Shown in pieces: positions 54,001 to 59,964 of a stretch of 64,000 nucleotides of DNA. The first letter of the stretch is position 1. Every line of letters begins with the position of its first letter. The translations under genes and the position numbers were made by a program. The stretch is taken from positions 4,493,463-4,557,462 of the forward strand of contig NC_135551.1 in NCBI RefSeq assembly GCF_964340395.1, given 5' to 3'. The notes under the pieces were generated by a model. That model was given only the letters and a program-made list of their open reading frames with translations. It was not told the origin of the DNA and did not search any database. Source of the stretch: Glandiceps talaboti (Eukaryota; Hemichordata; Enteropneusta; Spengelidae).

Positions 54001-56111
54001 GCCTTGGGGTTCCATCCTGAAAGAAATGAATCAAATACAGTATAAACTTATTGATGGAATGAAATAACATTCATTTAGATTCTAATAATTACTCTTAAAG
54101 TTGACACTACTCACATTAACCTTTTTCAAAAGATATTACTACCGATAATAAAATTATGCTAATCTCCAAAATATTATTTCATTCAGCTACAATCTACTTG
54201 TGACATAAGGTTGTCACCACTTGTCATGTGCTTAGTACTGACAAAAATTCCTTTAGATAACTTGTACTTTCTATTGATGAAAGAAAAAACATATTGGCCA
54301 ACAAAACCGAATGACCATTTTCAGTAATTTTACAATTCCAAAATCTTCACTTACTTCTTCCACTTCTTGCTTGGCTGTCTGATGTTCATCTGCCATCTGT
54401 GTTCGTGCCATCTTGCTTGGCCTTGGGGTTCCATCCTGAAAGGAATGAATCAAACACACTATAAACTTATTGATTGAATTAAATAACATTCATTTAGATT
54501 CTAATAATTACTCTTAATGTTGCCACTACTCACATTAACCTTTTTCAAAAGATATTACTACTGATAATAAAATTATGCTAATCTCCAAAATATTATTTCA
54601 TTCAGCTACAATCTACTTGTGACATAAGGTTGTCACTACTTGTCATGTGCTTAGTACTGACAAAAGACCCTTTAGATAACTTGTACTTTCTATTGATGAA
54701 AGAAAAAACATATTGGCAAACAAAACCGAATGACCATTTTCAGTAATTTTACAATTCCAAAATCTTCACTTACTTTTTCCACTTCTTGCTTGGCTGTCTG
54801 ATGTTCATCTGCCATCTGTGTTCGTGCCATCTTGCTTGGCCTTGGGGTTCCATCCTGAAAGGAATGAATCAAACACAGTATAAACTTATTGATTGAATGA
54901 AATAACATTCATTTAGATTCTAATAATTACTCTTAATGTTGCCACTACTCACATTAACCTTTTTCAAAAGATATTACTACCGATAATAAAATTATGCTAA
55001 TCTCCAAAATATTATTTCATTCAGCTACAATCTACTTGTGACATAAGGTTGTCACTTCTTATCATGTGCTTAGTACTGAAAAAAGACCCTTTAGATAACT
55101 TGTACTTTCTATTGATGAAAGAAAAAACATATTGGCCAACATAACCTAATGACCATTTTCAGTAATTTTACAATTCCAAAATCTTCACTTACTTCTTCCA
55201 CTTCTTGCTTGGCTGTCTGATGTTCATCTGCCATCTGTGTTTGTGCCATCTTGCTTGGCCTTGGGGTTCCATCCTGAAAGGAATGAATCAAACACAGTAT
55301 AAACTTATTGATTGAATGAAATAACATTCATTTAGATTCTAATAATTACTCTTAATGTTGCCACTACTCAGATTAACCTTTTTCAAAAGATATTACTATC
55401 GATAATAAAATTATGCTAATCTCCAAAATATTATTTCATTCAGCTACAATCTACTTGTGACATAAGGTTGTCACTACTTGTCATGTGCTTAGTACTGACA
55501 AAAGACACTTTAGATAACTTGTACTTTCTATTGATGAAAGAAAAAAATATTGGGCAACAAAACCTAATGAAAATTTTCATTAATTTTACAATTCCAAAAT
55601 CTTCACTTACTTCTTCCACTTCTTGCTTGGCTGTCTGATGTTCATCTGCCATCTGTGTTCGTGCCATCTTGCTTGGCCTTGGAGTTCCATCCTGAAAGGA
55701 ATGAATAAAAAAATACAGTATAAACTTATTGATTGAATGAAATAACATTCATTTAGATTCTAATAATTACTCTTAAAGTTGCCACTACTCACATTGACCT
55801 GTTTGAAATATATTACTACCGATAATAAAATTATGCTAATCTCCAAAATATTACTTCATTCAGCTACAATCTACTTGTGACATAAGGTTGTCACTATTTG
55901 TCATGTGTTTAGTACTGACAAAAGACCCTTTAGATAACTTGTACTTTCCATTGATGAAGGAAAAAAATATTGGGCAACAAAACCTAATGAAAATTTTCAG
56001 TAATTTTACAATTCCAAAATCTTCACTTACTTCTTCCACTTCTTGATTGGCTGTCTGATGTTCATATGCCATCTGTGTTCGTGCCATCTTGCTTGGCCTT
56101 GGAGTTCCATC
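1..56111 (-). CDS. Giant tandem-exon gene, internal part: 134 complete 27-codon exons
   Basis: This is a predicted multi-exon coding region of unrecognised family. Each exon is 81 nt, starts and ends between codons (phase 0-0), and has no stop in this frame in any copy. The peptide has an acidic-Pro linker DGTPRP (residues 1-6), a basic stretch SKMARTQ (7-13), MADEHQTAK (14-22) and an acidic end QEVEE or QELEE (23-27). Small hydrophobic residues at 10, 14, 21 and 25 suggest a short amphipathic helix between Pro-containing linkers. There is no signal peptide, membrane segment or known domain within the repeat. Joined, the window gives 3,618 residues, roughly 0.4 MDa. The architecture (many small symmetric exons) recalls the titin PEVK region or other giant elastic or structural proteins, but the sequence does not match one I know. 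The first and last exons of the gene are not identified. A non-coding satellite is the main alternative. Confidence 0.78.
360..369 (-). other. Consensus 5' splice site of the array
   Basis: The minus strand reads gtaagtgaag directly after codon GAA. The first nine bases GTAAGTGAA are present in every unit I checked, including those with altered flanks. The tenth base varies (g or c; c in the units that read gttcacttac on the plus strand). This is a near-ideal metazoan donor. Confidence 0.8.
370..450 (-). CDS. Reference array exon (unit 1), 27 codons
   Basis: This is a typical exon of the array. The acceptor on the minus strand ends cctttcag immediately before GAT GGA ACC, and the donor gtaagtgaag follows GAA GAA at 369-360. 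Length 81 nt, open in the frame that begins with GAT. In the frame shifted by one base most copies are also open, but the exons at 46399 and 46818 contain TAA. In the third frame the ordinary exon carries TGA within GGCAGATGAA. Only the GAT frame is open in all copies, which sets the intron phase at 0. Reading past the donor meets an intron stop within about 30 codons in this unit, as expected for a retained intron. Confidence 0.82.
451..474 (-). other. Consensus 3' splice site of the array
   Basis: On the minus strand a TTGAT branch-point candidate is followed by tcattcctttcag and then the exon GATGG. Variants occur: ttttag before exons 19222, 19641, 20060 and 35133; tttgag before 41386, 42636 and 52681; cgttcag before 45561, 48074 and 48493. 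All keep AG. Only unit 82 (34295) loses it. Confidence 0.75.
451..788 (-). other. Reference array intron, 338 nt
   Basis: On the minus strand the intron runs from the donor gtaagtgaag at 788-779 to the acceptor cctttcag at 458-451. A branch-point-like TTGAT lies 15 to 20 nt before the acceptor, followed by a short pyrimidine-rich stretch ttcattcctttcag. A 6-bp hairpin gtgacataaggttgtcac sits at 634-651. I see no snoRNA, microRNA-like long hairpin or second exon in the intron. Its sequence is nearly as conserved between units as the exon, which argues for homogenisation rather than selection on the intron alone. Confidence 0.75.
8245..11596. repeat. Higher-order duplication, offset 1676 bp (4 units)
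   Basis: Units 20-23 recur as units 24-27. The rare intron variant cttagcactgac occurs at about 9044 and 10720, 1676 bp apart, and the order Val-WFC, Val-RFC, QQ/AA, Leu-RLC is repeated. Confidence 0.82.
11597..17460. repeat. Higher-order repeat, period 2095 bp (5 units), two full copies plus a partial third
   Basis: Units 28-32 and 33-37 share allele order. The rare tttatattgatg variant lies at about 12851 and 14946, exactly 2095 bp apart. Units 38-41 continue as a partial third copy with one visible difference, caaaatattattt near 16520 in place of caaaatagtattt. Confidence 0.82.
18385..41048 (-). CDS. Array zone II, exons 44-98: mixed Val-25 alleles
   Basis: Exons of 81 nt start at 18385, 18803, 19222, 19641, 20060, 20479, 20899, 21317, 21736, 22154, 22573, 22992, 23411, 23830, 24248, 24667, 25085, 25504, 25923, 26341, 26760, 27178, 27597, 28016, 28435, 28853, 29271, 29690, 30108, 30526, 30945, 31364, 31783, 32201, 32619, 33038, 33457, 33876, 34295, 34714, 35133, 35553, 35971, 36390, 36808, 37227, 37645, 38064, 38482, 38901, 39320, 39739, 40158, 40549, 40968. 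Most peptides end QEVEE. Alleles include Lys-12 for Thr (ARKQ; 18385, 18803, 30108), His-19 (20479, 21736), Thr-21 (23830, 33457), Lys-19/Ser-22 (25085, 27178, 28016, 34714), Val-15 (24248, 29690, 31783), Trp-5/Arg-7 (35553) and Tyr-18 (36808, 39739, 40549). The exon at 19222 has Ser-15. The exon at 34295 has lost its acceptor AG. Confidence 0.76.
24583..29605. repeat. Overlapping higher-order duplications (2093 and 2930 bp offsets)
   Basis: Units 59-61 recur as 64-66: the rare ttaaccgttttc is at about 24848 and 26941, 2093 bp apart. Units 60-63 recur as 67-70: the rare aaaccaaacgacc is at about 25871 and 28801, 2930 bp apart, which is seven units. The overlap of two offsets indicates successive exchange events. 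Confidence 0.8.
29187..32953. repeat. Higher-order duplication, offset 2093 bp (5 units)
   Basis: Units 70-73 recur as 75-78, with the His-19 exon, the Val-15 exon and two ARKQ units. In the latter pair the intron variant agttgacacttctcacattcacc is shared. Within each copy the two ARKQ units (30108 and 30526; 32201 and 32619) are themselves near-identical neighbours 418 bp apart. Confidence 0.8.
33230..34250. repeat. Recent triplication of a single unit
   Basis: The rare aatcttcttgtgac variant occurs three times, at about 33293, 33712 and 34131, each 419 bp apart, with Thr-21 exons. The third copy (34295) carries the broken acceptor, so that mutation arose after the triplication. Confidence 0.78.
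34295..34375 (-). pseudogene. Array exon with destroyed 3' splice site (unit 82)
   Basis: The coding part is intact, with Thr-21 (GCC to ACC) and a silent AAG to AAA at codon 22. The acceptor, however, reads cctttcat instead of cctttcag on the minus strand (34377-34376 are the mutated dinucleotide). The donor is normal. Skipping the exon keeps the frame because it is 81 nt with phase-0 borders, so loss of the unit would remove exactly one 27-residue repeat. The nearest AG inside the exon follows nucleotide 14 and would shift the frame. Confidence 0.7.
41215..43714. repeat. Higher-order duplication, offset 1250 bp (3 units)
   Basis: Units 99-101 recur as 102-104. Shared rare features are gcattggggctccatcctcaa (41451 and 42701, exactly 1250 bp apart), the Ala-3/Met-5/Asn-22 exon and a 6-bp intron deletion near 41540 and 42790. 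Confidence 0.85.
41386..56111 (-). CDS. Array zone III, exons 99-134: most diverged alleles, 5' end of the array
   Basis: Exons of 81 nt start at 41386, 41799, 42218, 42636, 43049, 43468, 43885, 44304, 44723, 45142, 45561, 45980, 46399, 46818, 47236, 47655, 48074, 48493, 48912, 49331, 49750, 50168, 50587, 51006, 51425, 51844, 52263, 52681, 53099, 53517, 53936, 54355, 54774, 55193, 55611, 56031. Because the gene reads leftward, these are the most 5' exons in the window. Alleles include Ala-3/Met-5/Asn-22 (41386, 42636, 52681), Tyr-16 (42218, 43468, 45980, 48912, 56031), Val-16 (43885), Ile-9 (45142, 45561, 48074, 48493), Leu-6 (46399, 46818), Lys-13 (46399, 49331), Glu-2/Asn-22 (47236), Lys-27 (51844, 54774) and Gln-11 (52263, 55193). 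All remain open and 81 nt long. Confidence 0.76.
45477..50900. repeat. Higher-order duplication, offset about 2932 bp (7 units)
   Basis: Units 109-114 recur as 116-121, in the order Ile-9 exon, Tyr-16 exon, Lys-13 exon, plain exon, Asn-22 exon, plain exon. Small differences (Leu-6 versus Pro-6 at 46399 and 49331; Glu-2 versus Gly-2 at 47236 and 50168) show some divergence since duplication. Confidence 0.82.
50925..55760. repeat. Higher-order duplication, offset 2930 bp (7 units)
   Basis: Units 122-126 recur as 129-133. The rare aaaaattcctttag occurs at about 51312 and 54242, and the Lys-27 exon at 51844 and 54774, each 2930 bp apart. The match weakens in the final unit at the array border, where the exon at 55611 lacks the Ala-3/Met-5 changes of 52681. 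Confidence 0.85.
56031..56111 (-). CDS. Most upstream array exon (unit 134)
   Basis: This is the last recognisable exon towards the gene's 5' side. It carries Tyr-16 and Asn-22 and is intact: acceptor ...cattcctttcag at 56112 and onward, donor gtaagtgaag at 56030-56021. Because it keeps a good acceptor, it needs an upstream exon, which I could not identify with confidence in 56246-64000. Its own intron is the most diverged of the array, for example cctgtttgaaatatatt for the usual cctttttcaaaagatatt at 55799-55816. Confidence 0.7.
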
Positions 56112-56245
56112 CTGAAAGGAATGAATGAAATAGTACAGTATAAACTTATTGATGGAATGGAATAACAGTCATTTAGATTCTAATATTTATATATCTATAT
56201 ATAAATTTGCCACTACTAACATTGACTTTTTAAAAAATATTCTCA
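56112..56245. repeat. Degraded array border, truncated last intron
   Basis: About 130 bp of intron sequence remain after the last exon. It is increasingly diverged (an atatatctatatata insertion near 56188 and attgactttttaaaa for the usual attaacctttttcaaaa), then similarity is lost. From 56246 to 56440 I see only unique AT-rich DNA. Confidence 0.75.
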
Positions 56246-56440
56246 CATTGTTCTCCCCATTGCGTAATACAAATAAAGGGAATGATTTATACCTGTTCAA
56301 GTATTGTAAGGCATCTTTTCTGTATCATTAATTCTTTTGTTTTTTAAGGTTGTTAAAATTAGCTCCCAAAGATACTACTTTAAGACTAAACAAGCCTTAA
56401 CATTTAGTATTGGGTTATTATTATGGGTTGATAGTTGTGA

Positions 56441-56568
56441 TGCATGCATACATACATACATACATACACACATACACACATACACACATGTATGCACACA
56501 CACACACATACATACATACATACATACATACATACATACATACATACATACATACATACATACATACA

Positions 56569-56598
<30 letters not shown>
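56441..56598. repeat. (CATA)n/(CA)n microsatellite, about 158 bp
   Basis: This is a CATA tetranucleotide tract with an interrupted CA-rich section near 56465-56508. It begins almost exactly where the next array exon would be expected. The open frames through it (IHTY and MYVC runs) are products of the repeat and not genes. Confidence 0.95.
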
Positions 56599-56599
<1 letters not shown>

Positions 56600-57231
56600 G
56601 AATTCATAGATCACAATTTGGCAAAGTCTAGCTCAATGGATGTAACTGTACAAAAGTCTACCGGTAGTTGGAACTCATGTTTTGATACAACTGAACAGTC
56701 CATGTCAGTAATAATATGACACATTCACATATTGTGTTTGTAATTTGGTACTTTGTTCACATAGTTGATTATGGTCAGTAGGAGTAATACAGCTGTTGCT
56801 GTTAATGTAAAATTTGTAGCCGCATCAATGCTAGATACACCTATTTAAGTAGAATTTGGATGTGATTTTCAGATTCAAAAACCAATGGATAGCCTCAAGA
56901 CTAGTGTCCCACAAACTTGTAAAACCCTATATTGCTTTATGTCTACACACAAGTGAAAGCAATGCTGTAATCCAAAAGTCCTTTCCAAAATTAACGTAAA
57001 AAAACCTGATTTACAGTATAAAACCAGAGAATTTTTGAAAAAAAATCAAGATAAACTATATAAATAATCGGATTTCCTTGTTAAAATTGTGTAACTGTCA
57101 TTGTGCATCATTTCATTGGGTATGTCATAAGTGAAAACTAGTGTTTGAACAGAATATAAAGCTATAATAAGCATCAGACTAGTATAAACCAGGATACAAA
57201 AGAATGTATACCCTGGTCGTTGAGGGCGCAA
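56599..57231. other. Unique AT-rich DNA, no feature seen
   Basis: About 630 bp without a convincing open frame, splice-flanked exon or repeat. A minus-strand open frame at 57046-57258 is rejected because it lacks an ATG and overlaps the repeated motif to its right. Confidence 0.6.
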
Positions 57232-57268
57232 ATCCAATATGGCGGCTTCATTATCCAATATGGCGGCT
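57232..57268. repeat. Two tandem copies of a YY1-like motif
   Basis: Two copies of atccaatatggcggct lie at 57232-57247 and 57253-57268. On the minus strand each contains GCCGCCATATTGG, which fits the known YY1 consensus GCCGCCATNTTG. It may instead belong to a dispersed repeat. Confidence 0.45.
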
Positions 57269-57310
57269 CTCTAACTAAGTTTCCATATGGAAACGCATGT
57301 GAGGAATTGA

Positions 57311-57843
57311 GTAACATTTGTTGAGATTGTTAAAAAAAGAATTGAATCGTACCACTTTAGACAACATTTCTTGACTAGGAACAATTATTTTCTTTTTGTG
57401 GCCTACCGGAAACATGCCAATAACTTATTAAAACAAGTTACATCAATAATATTTTCAGGACATGTGTGCTTTGGGATCGCAAATGTGTGTACCGAATTAT
57501 ATTGAATTTGAAGAGTGCATTATTGAGATACAGCCTAATTACTGAAAAACAATTACATACTGAATAAAAAGAACAGTAACTGCAATGAACAACAGATTGG
57601 GTAACATTTGTTGAGAATGTAAAATAAACAGTATCATCACATCACTTTAGACAACATTTCTTGACCGGAAACAATTTTTTTCTTTTTTGTGGCCTACTGA
57701 AAATATGCCAATGACTTATTAAAACTAAACACTACATCAATAATATTTTCAGGGAAGGTATTTTGGCATTGCAAATGTATGTACCACATTACATTGAATT
57801 TGAAGCATTCATTCTTGAGATATAGCCTAATTACTGAAAACCA
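57311..57843. repeat. Diverged direct duplication, two copies of about 242 bp
   Basis: 57311-57551 and 57601-57843 align along their length with an offset of 290. Both begin gtaacatttgttgaga, share cactttagacaacatttcttga, catcaataatattttcagg and gcctaattactgaaaa. Identity is roughly 75-80% by eye with small indels. I see no coding potential. Confidence 0.8.
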
Positions 57844-58030
57844 CTAATTGCATAAATTGCTCATTAATATTCCTGGGATGTTTACCAAAACTTAATCAGT
57901 TCTTGCAATTACCCTACAGAATATGGCTACAAAATTTCGTTGAATTGAGTGAGTAGATTTAGAAAATGGTCACACACATACACACACTTCAACCCCTAAC
58001 ACAAAATCTTCATTCCTTATACGGAAGGTA
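57844..58030. repeat. Probable tail of a dispersed element with CA-rich stretch and terminal hairpin
   Basis: A sequence with aaaatttcgttgaattgagtg, a short CACACACATA stretch and a small hairpin attccttatacggaaggt at 58012-58029 looks like the tail of a dispersed element of a kind common in invertebrate genomes. The preceding duplication may be its body. No family name can be given. Confidence 0.35.
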
Positions 58031-58242
58031 AAAATCTGCAGAATATGCGTTCTAAAAATATTTCACCATATTTCAGTGTCATTGACCAAGTTCTTTGAGA
58101 TACAATTTTTCGATCAAAATTCTTATTTTTACACCTATTTCTTCCTCTATACATCCCAGATGCATCCCCATTAAATTTCAGCCCAATCTGCTCTGTAATG
58201 TTGGACCTAACAATTTTTTGATCGAAAAGACACTGTTGCATG

Positions 58243-58510
58243 CTGGCGCTATTGTTCATTTTACCACTAGAGAGCGACCCAAAAGGTTACCGAGGGAATG
58301 CGAAGAATGAGCAAAAGTAGTGACACAGAATCTTTGCACAGAATTTATAAGATTTAATTTGGGAGCTCCGAAATGTAACAAAAAATAAACGTAAAAGGTC
58401 AAACAACGTCTAGCGATAGTATATTTCTTCAATGTACTATTGTGATCTGAAATTGTCACAGCTGGCAGTATTTAGCGATAAGTTACCACTTGCTCAGATC
58501 AAGTGCATGA
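58243..58510 (+). repeat. Arm A of a diverged inverted repeat
   Basis: It shares blocks in the same order with the reverse complement of 60242-60480: ctggcgct, ctagagagcgacc, cagaat, agatttaat, ataaacgtaaa, gtcaaaca, acgtctagc, ttcttcaat, aattgtcacag, tttagcgataagtta and cttgctcag. Identity is roughly 70-75% by eye. Probably two old copies of one dispersed element in opposite orientation. Confidence 0.78.
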
Positions 58511-58873
58511 AGCAACAATTCTGGTTCCATTAACAATTGAATAACATGAATTAAGAAAATATCAACAAGTTCCGTCAAGTTCTTATATGATTATTTCAAT
58601 AGCTTGCATTTGTAATAGATATCTAATTACAATATACAGTACAGAGCAATACATATAGTAACTCGATCGAATCGCGATGGAATATAAATTCGTCGGACTG
58701 GGAAGTTGTCATGGGACGCTGTGTACCGATTGAATAGCGTCCCCAACGGTCGTAGAATTTACCTCTCTGTCTTCTCGCTCGATCGCGAGTTCGAATGAGT
58801 CGAAACTTGGCAAACGTCCATGAAAATACCGGAATTTGAAAGTTCAACCTCCTAGAGCTATGTGTTTGCTCAA
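58511..58873. other. Unique DNA, no supported gene
   Basis: A 74-codon minus-strand open frame at 58623-58847 has no recognisable domain and no clear splice context apart from a weak gtaaat after its Arg-rich part. I do not call it. Confidence 0.5.
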
Positions 58874-58875
58874 TA

Positions 58876-59100
58876 GCCCCATTTCGACATAGTTTGGGTC
58901 TACACGCAGGATGGTTACGGCATAGATGTTTTTAGTGGTCTGAGCTTGGATGAAGTCGGGAGGGTTTCAGGAAACCTCTCAAAGGTGTCCTAAGTCAGGA
59001 CGGTTTCAGGACAGGTTTGGGACGCATTTATGTCTACACAGGCTTCAAACTGCCCGTAGTCCTGCCTAAGGTAGGATTTTTAGTGCCGTGTAGATGGGGC
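58876..59100. mobile_element. MITE-like element, 225 bp, TA flanks
   Basis: The left end GCCCCATTTCG and the right end read in reverse, GCCCCATCTAC, form short terminal inverted repeats of about 8-9 bp. TA is present on both sides (58874-58875 and 59101-59102), as for TA-target DNA transposons. Repeated gtctacac or gtgtagac blocks occur inside (near 58899, 59032 and 59088). There is no transposase frame, so it would be non-autonomous. The superfamily is not determined. Confidence 0.45.
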
Positions 59101-59102
59101 TA

Positions 59103-59343
59103 ATATTGACTAGGAATGCGTTTGGGCTCAAGCAGAAAATGATTATAATAAAGAACAAGTTTATTTTTTTTACAATATATTTTATCAGCTTATTACATGC
59201 TTTCGCATATATTGAATAAAGCCTGAAATACTACGTGAAAAATATAAACAAGCGGCATCCTCATAGACATGTACATGTACACTTTAATAACTGGGCAATA
59301 ATGAAAGCAGATTGAGTAGCGCCATATACGGCCATACGATTGA
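59103..59343. other. Unique AT-rich spacer
   Basis: No gene, repeat or splice-flanked frame is evident. A minus-strand frame at 59193-59393 is the antisense shadow of the retrotransposon remnant to the right. Confidence 0.5.
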
Positions 59344-59607
59344 CTGCTGCCGTTTTTCATAACCTTCTCAATCACAGTCTGGTATGGAAACACTACTCAT
59401 AAGGATCGTGCAATTCAGAATTGTGAGAACGGCATCAAGTATTGTTGGTACAGGAAAGCAAAATCTGTAATTAATGACATAAATCATCCAGCCTACACAT
59501 TGTTCGCACTACTGCCCTCTGGTACTCGATATAGATCAATCAAAACCAAAACAAATCGCTTCAAAAATAGTTTTTATCCTGTCAGTTCGTACTTTAACGA
59601 TTCGTAA
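59344..59607 (+). pseudogene. 3' fragment of a non-LTR retrotransposon ORF2 (reverse transcriptase C-terminus)
   Basis: An 87-codon open stretch ends in TAA at 59605 and follows an in-frame TGA at 59341. It contains, in order, FITFSITVWYGN, a KDRAIQ segment, YRKAKSVINDINHP, LLPSGTRYR and KTNRFKNSFYP. This order is typical of the extreme C-terminus of CR1/L2-like or Jockey-like ORF2 proteins, after the reverse transcriptase domain. The endonuclease and polymerase domains are absent, so this is a 5'-truncated dead copy. The segment between KDRAIQ and YRKAKS looks shortened compared with relatives I remember. The clade is not resolved. Confidence 0.8.
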
Positions 59608-59766
59608 TTTGTTTTGTTTTTTGCGTTTTAGTATATATGTACATATTTACCACTTTTAAAGTTATTCATATCTCCAAACTATTCGTATTTTATCCTAGCT
59701 ACGGATAACAAAAACAAATTCCATGGTGTACTTTTATACGTATGGCAATAAAGATAGAGATAATAC
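59608..59766 (+). mobile_element. 3' tail of the non-LTR retrotransposon remnant
   Basis: The sequence after the stop codon runs to atggcaataaagatagagataata, a short AT-rich tail such as ends many CR1/L2-like elements. It contains AATAAA at 59748-59753. The exact end is uncertain. Confidence 0.55.
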
Positions 59767-59942
59767 AGATGACAAAAATTATTATACAACTGTATAGCTA
59801 TATTGTCTTCACTTTAACTTTCGTATTTGGAGATATTTTGGCAGACACATTTGCTTGGCTCTTGACTGCCTCATAATTAAATGTATGGTAGGTAAATGAA
59901 GGGCACATTTTTGCAAACTACAAGACGTAAACGACTGCTCCT
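59767..59942. other. Unique DNA, nothing recognised
   Basis: AT-rich sequence without a convincing open frame or repeat. Confidence 0.5.
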
Positions 59943-59964
59943 GAGGTCTGAATGTTCAGACCTC
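59943..59964. repeat. Perfect 10-bp inverted repeat with 2-nt loop
   Basis: gaggtctgaa, then tg, then ttcagacctc. It is followed by the self-complementary cccccgggg. It could form a hairpin or be the end of a small element. Confidence 0.75.

Larger units (their letters stand above)
1..56245 (-). repeat. Tandem array of 419-bp exon-intron units, about 134 copies
   Basis: The same unit of about 419 bp repeats head to tail without interruption from the left edge to about 56245. Window position 1 falls inside a unit, so the array extends to the left. Of 133 exon-to-exon spacings, 99 are exactly 419. The others are mostly 418 or 420, with 413 (twice), 417 and one 391, the last from a deletion of about 27 bp near 40370. 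Each unit, read on the minus strand, holds an 81-nt exon and an intron of about 338 nt. Neighbouring copies differ at few positions and exon and intron are similarly conserved, so the units are homogenised together by unequal exchange or gene conversion. The right end decays: homology to the intron fades at about 56245 and the next exon, expected near 56449, is absent. Confidence 0.98.

Noticed and set aside
286-56087. More than a hundred minus-strand open frames of 60-102 codons, one per unit, beginning MLFHSINKF or MLFNSINKF
   Set aside because: The open stretch runs from intron through the acceptor, the 27-codon exon, the donor and into the next intron. Only the central 27 codons are bounded by splice signals. 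The hydrophobic ends are intron translation, and the 101-codon versions arise from a 1-bp intron deletion (ccaccaaacc).
1-56245. Purely non-coding satellite DNA
   Set aside because: Not excluded, but less likely: strong splice signals in all but one unit, an exon divisible by three, no stop in one frame and length changes confined to introns are hard to explain for a neutral satellite.
1-56245. CRISPR array or bacterial repeat cassette
   Set aside because: There are no short direct repeats separated by unique spacers. The whole 419-bp unit is repeated, and the splice signals and flank are eukaryotic.
56337-56719. Open frames with IHTY or MYVC runs
   Set aside because: Translation of the (CATA)n microsatellite on both strands.
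57046-57258. 70-codon minus-strand frame with a hydrophobic segment
   Set aside because: No ATG at its start (it begins at TTG), it starts inside the duplicated atatggcggct motif, and it has no domain or clear splice context.
58017-58847. Four overlapping frames of 67-80 codons on both strands
   Set aside because: No recognisable domains. Three overlap the inverted-repeat arm, whose other copy (60242-60480) does not preserve any of these frames.
59193-59393. 66-codon minus-strand frame
   Set aside because: Partly antisense to the retrotransposon C-terminus; a shadow frame.
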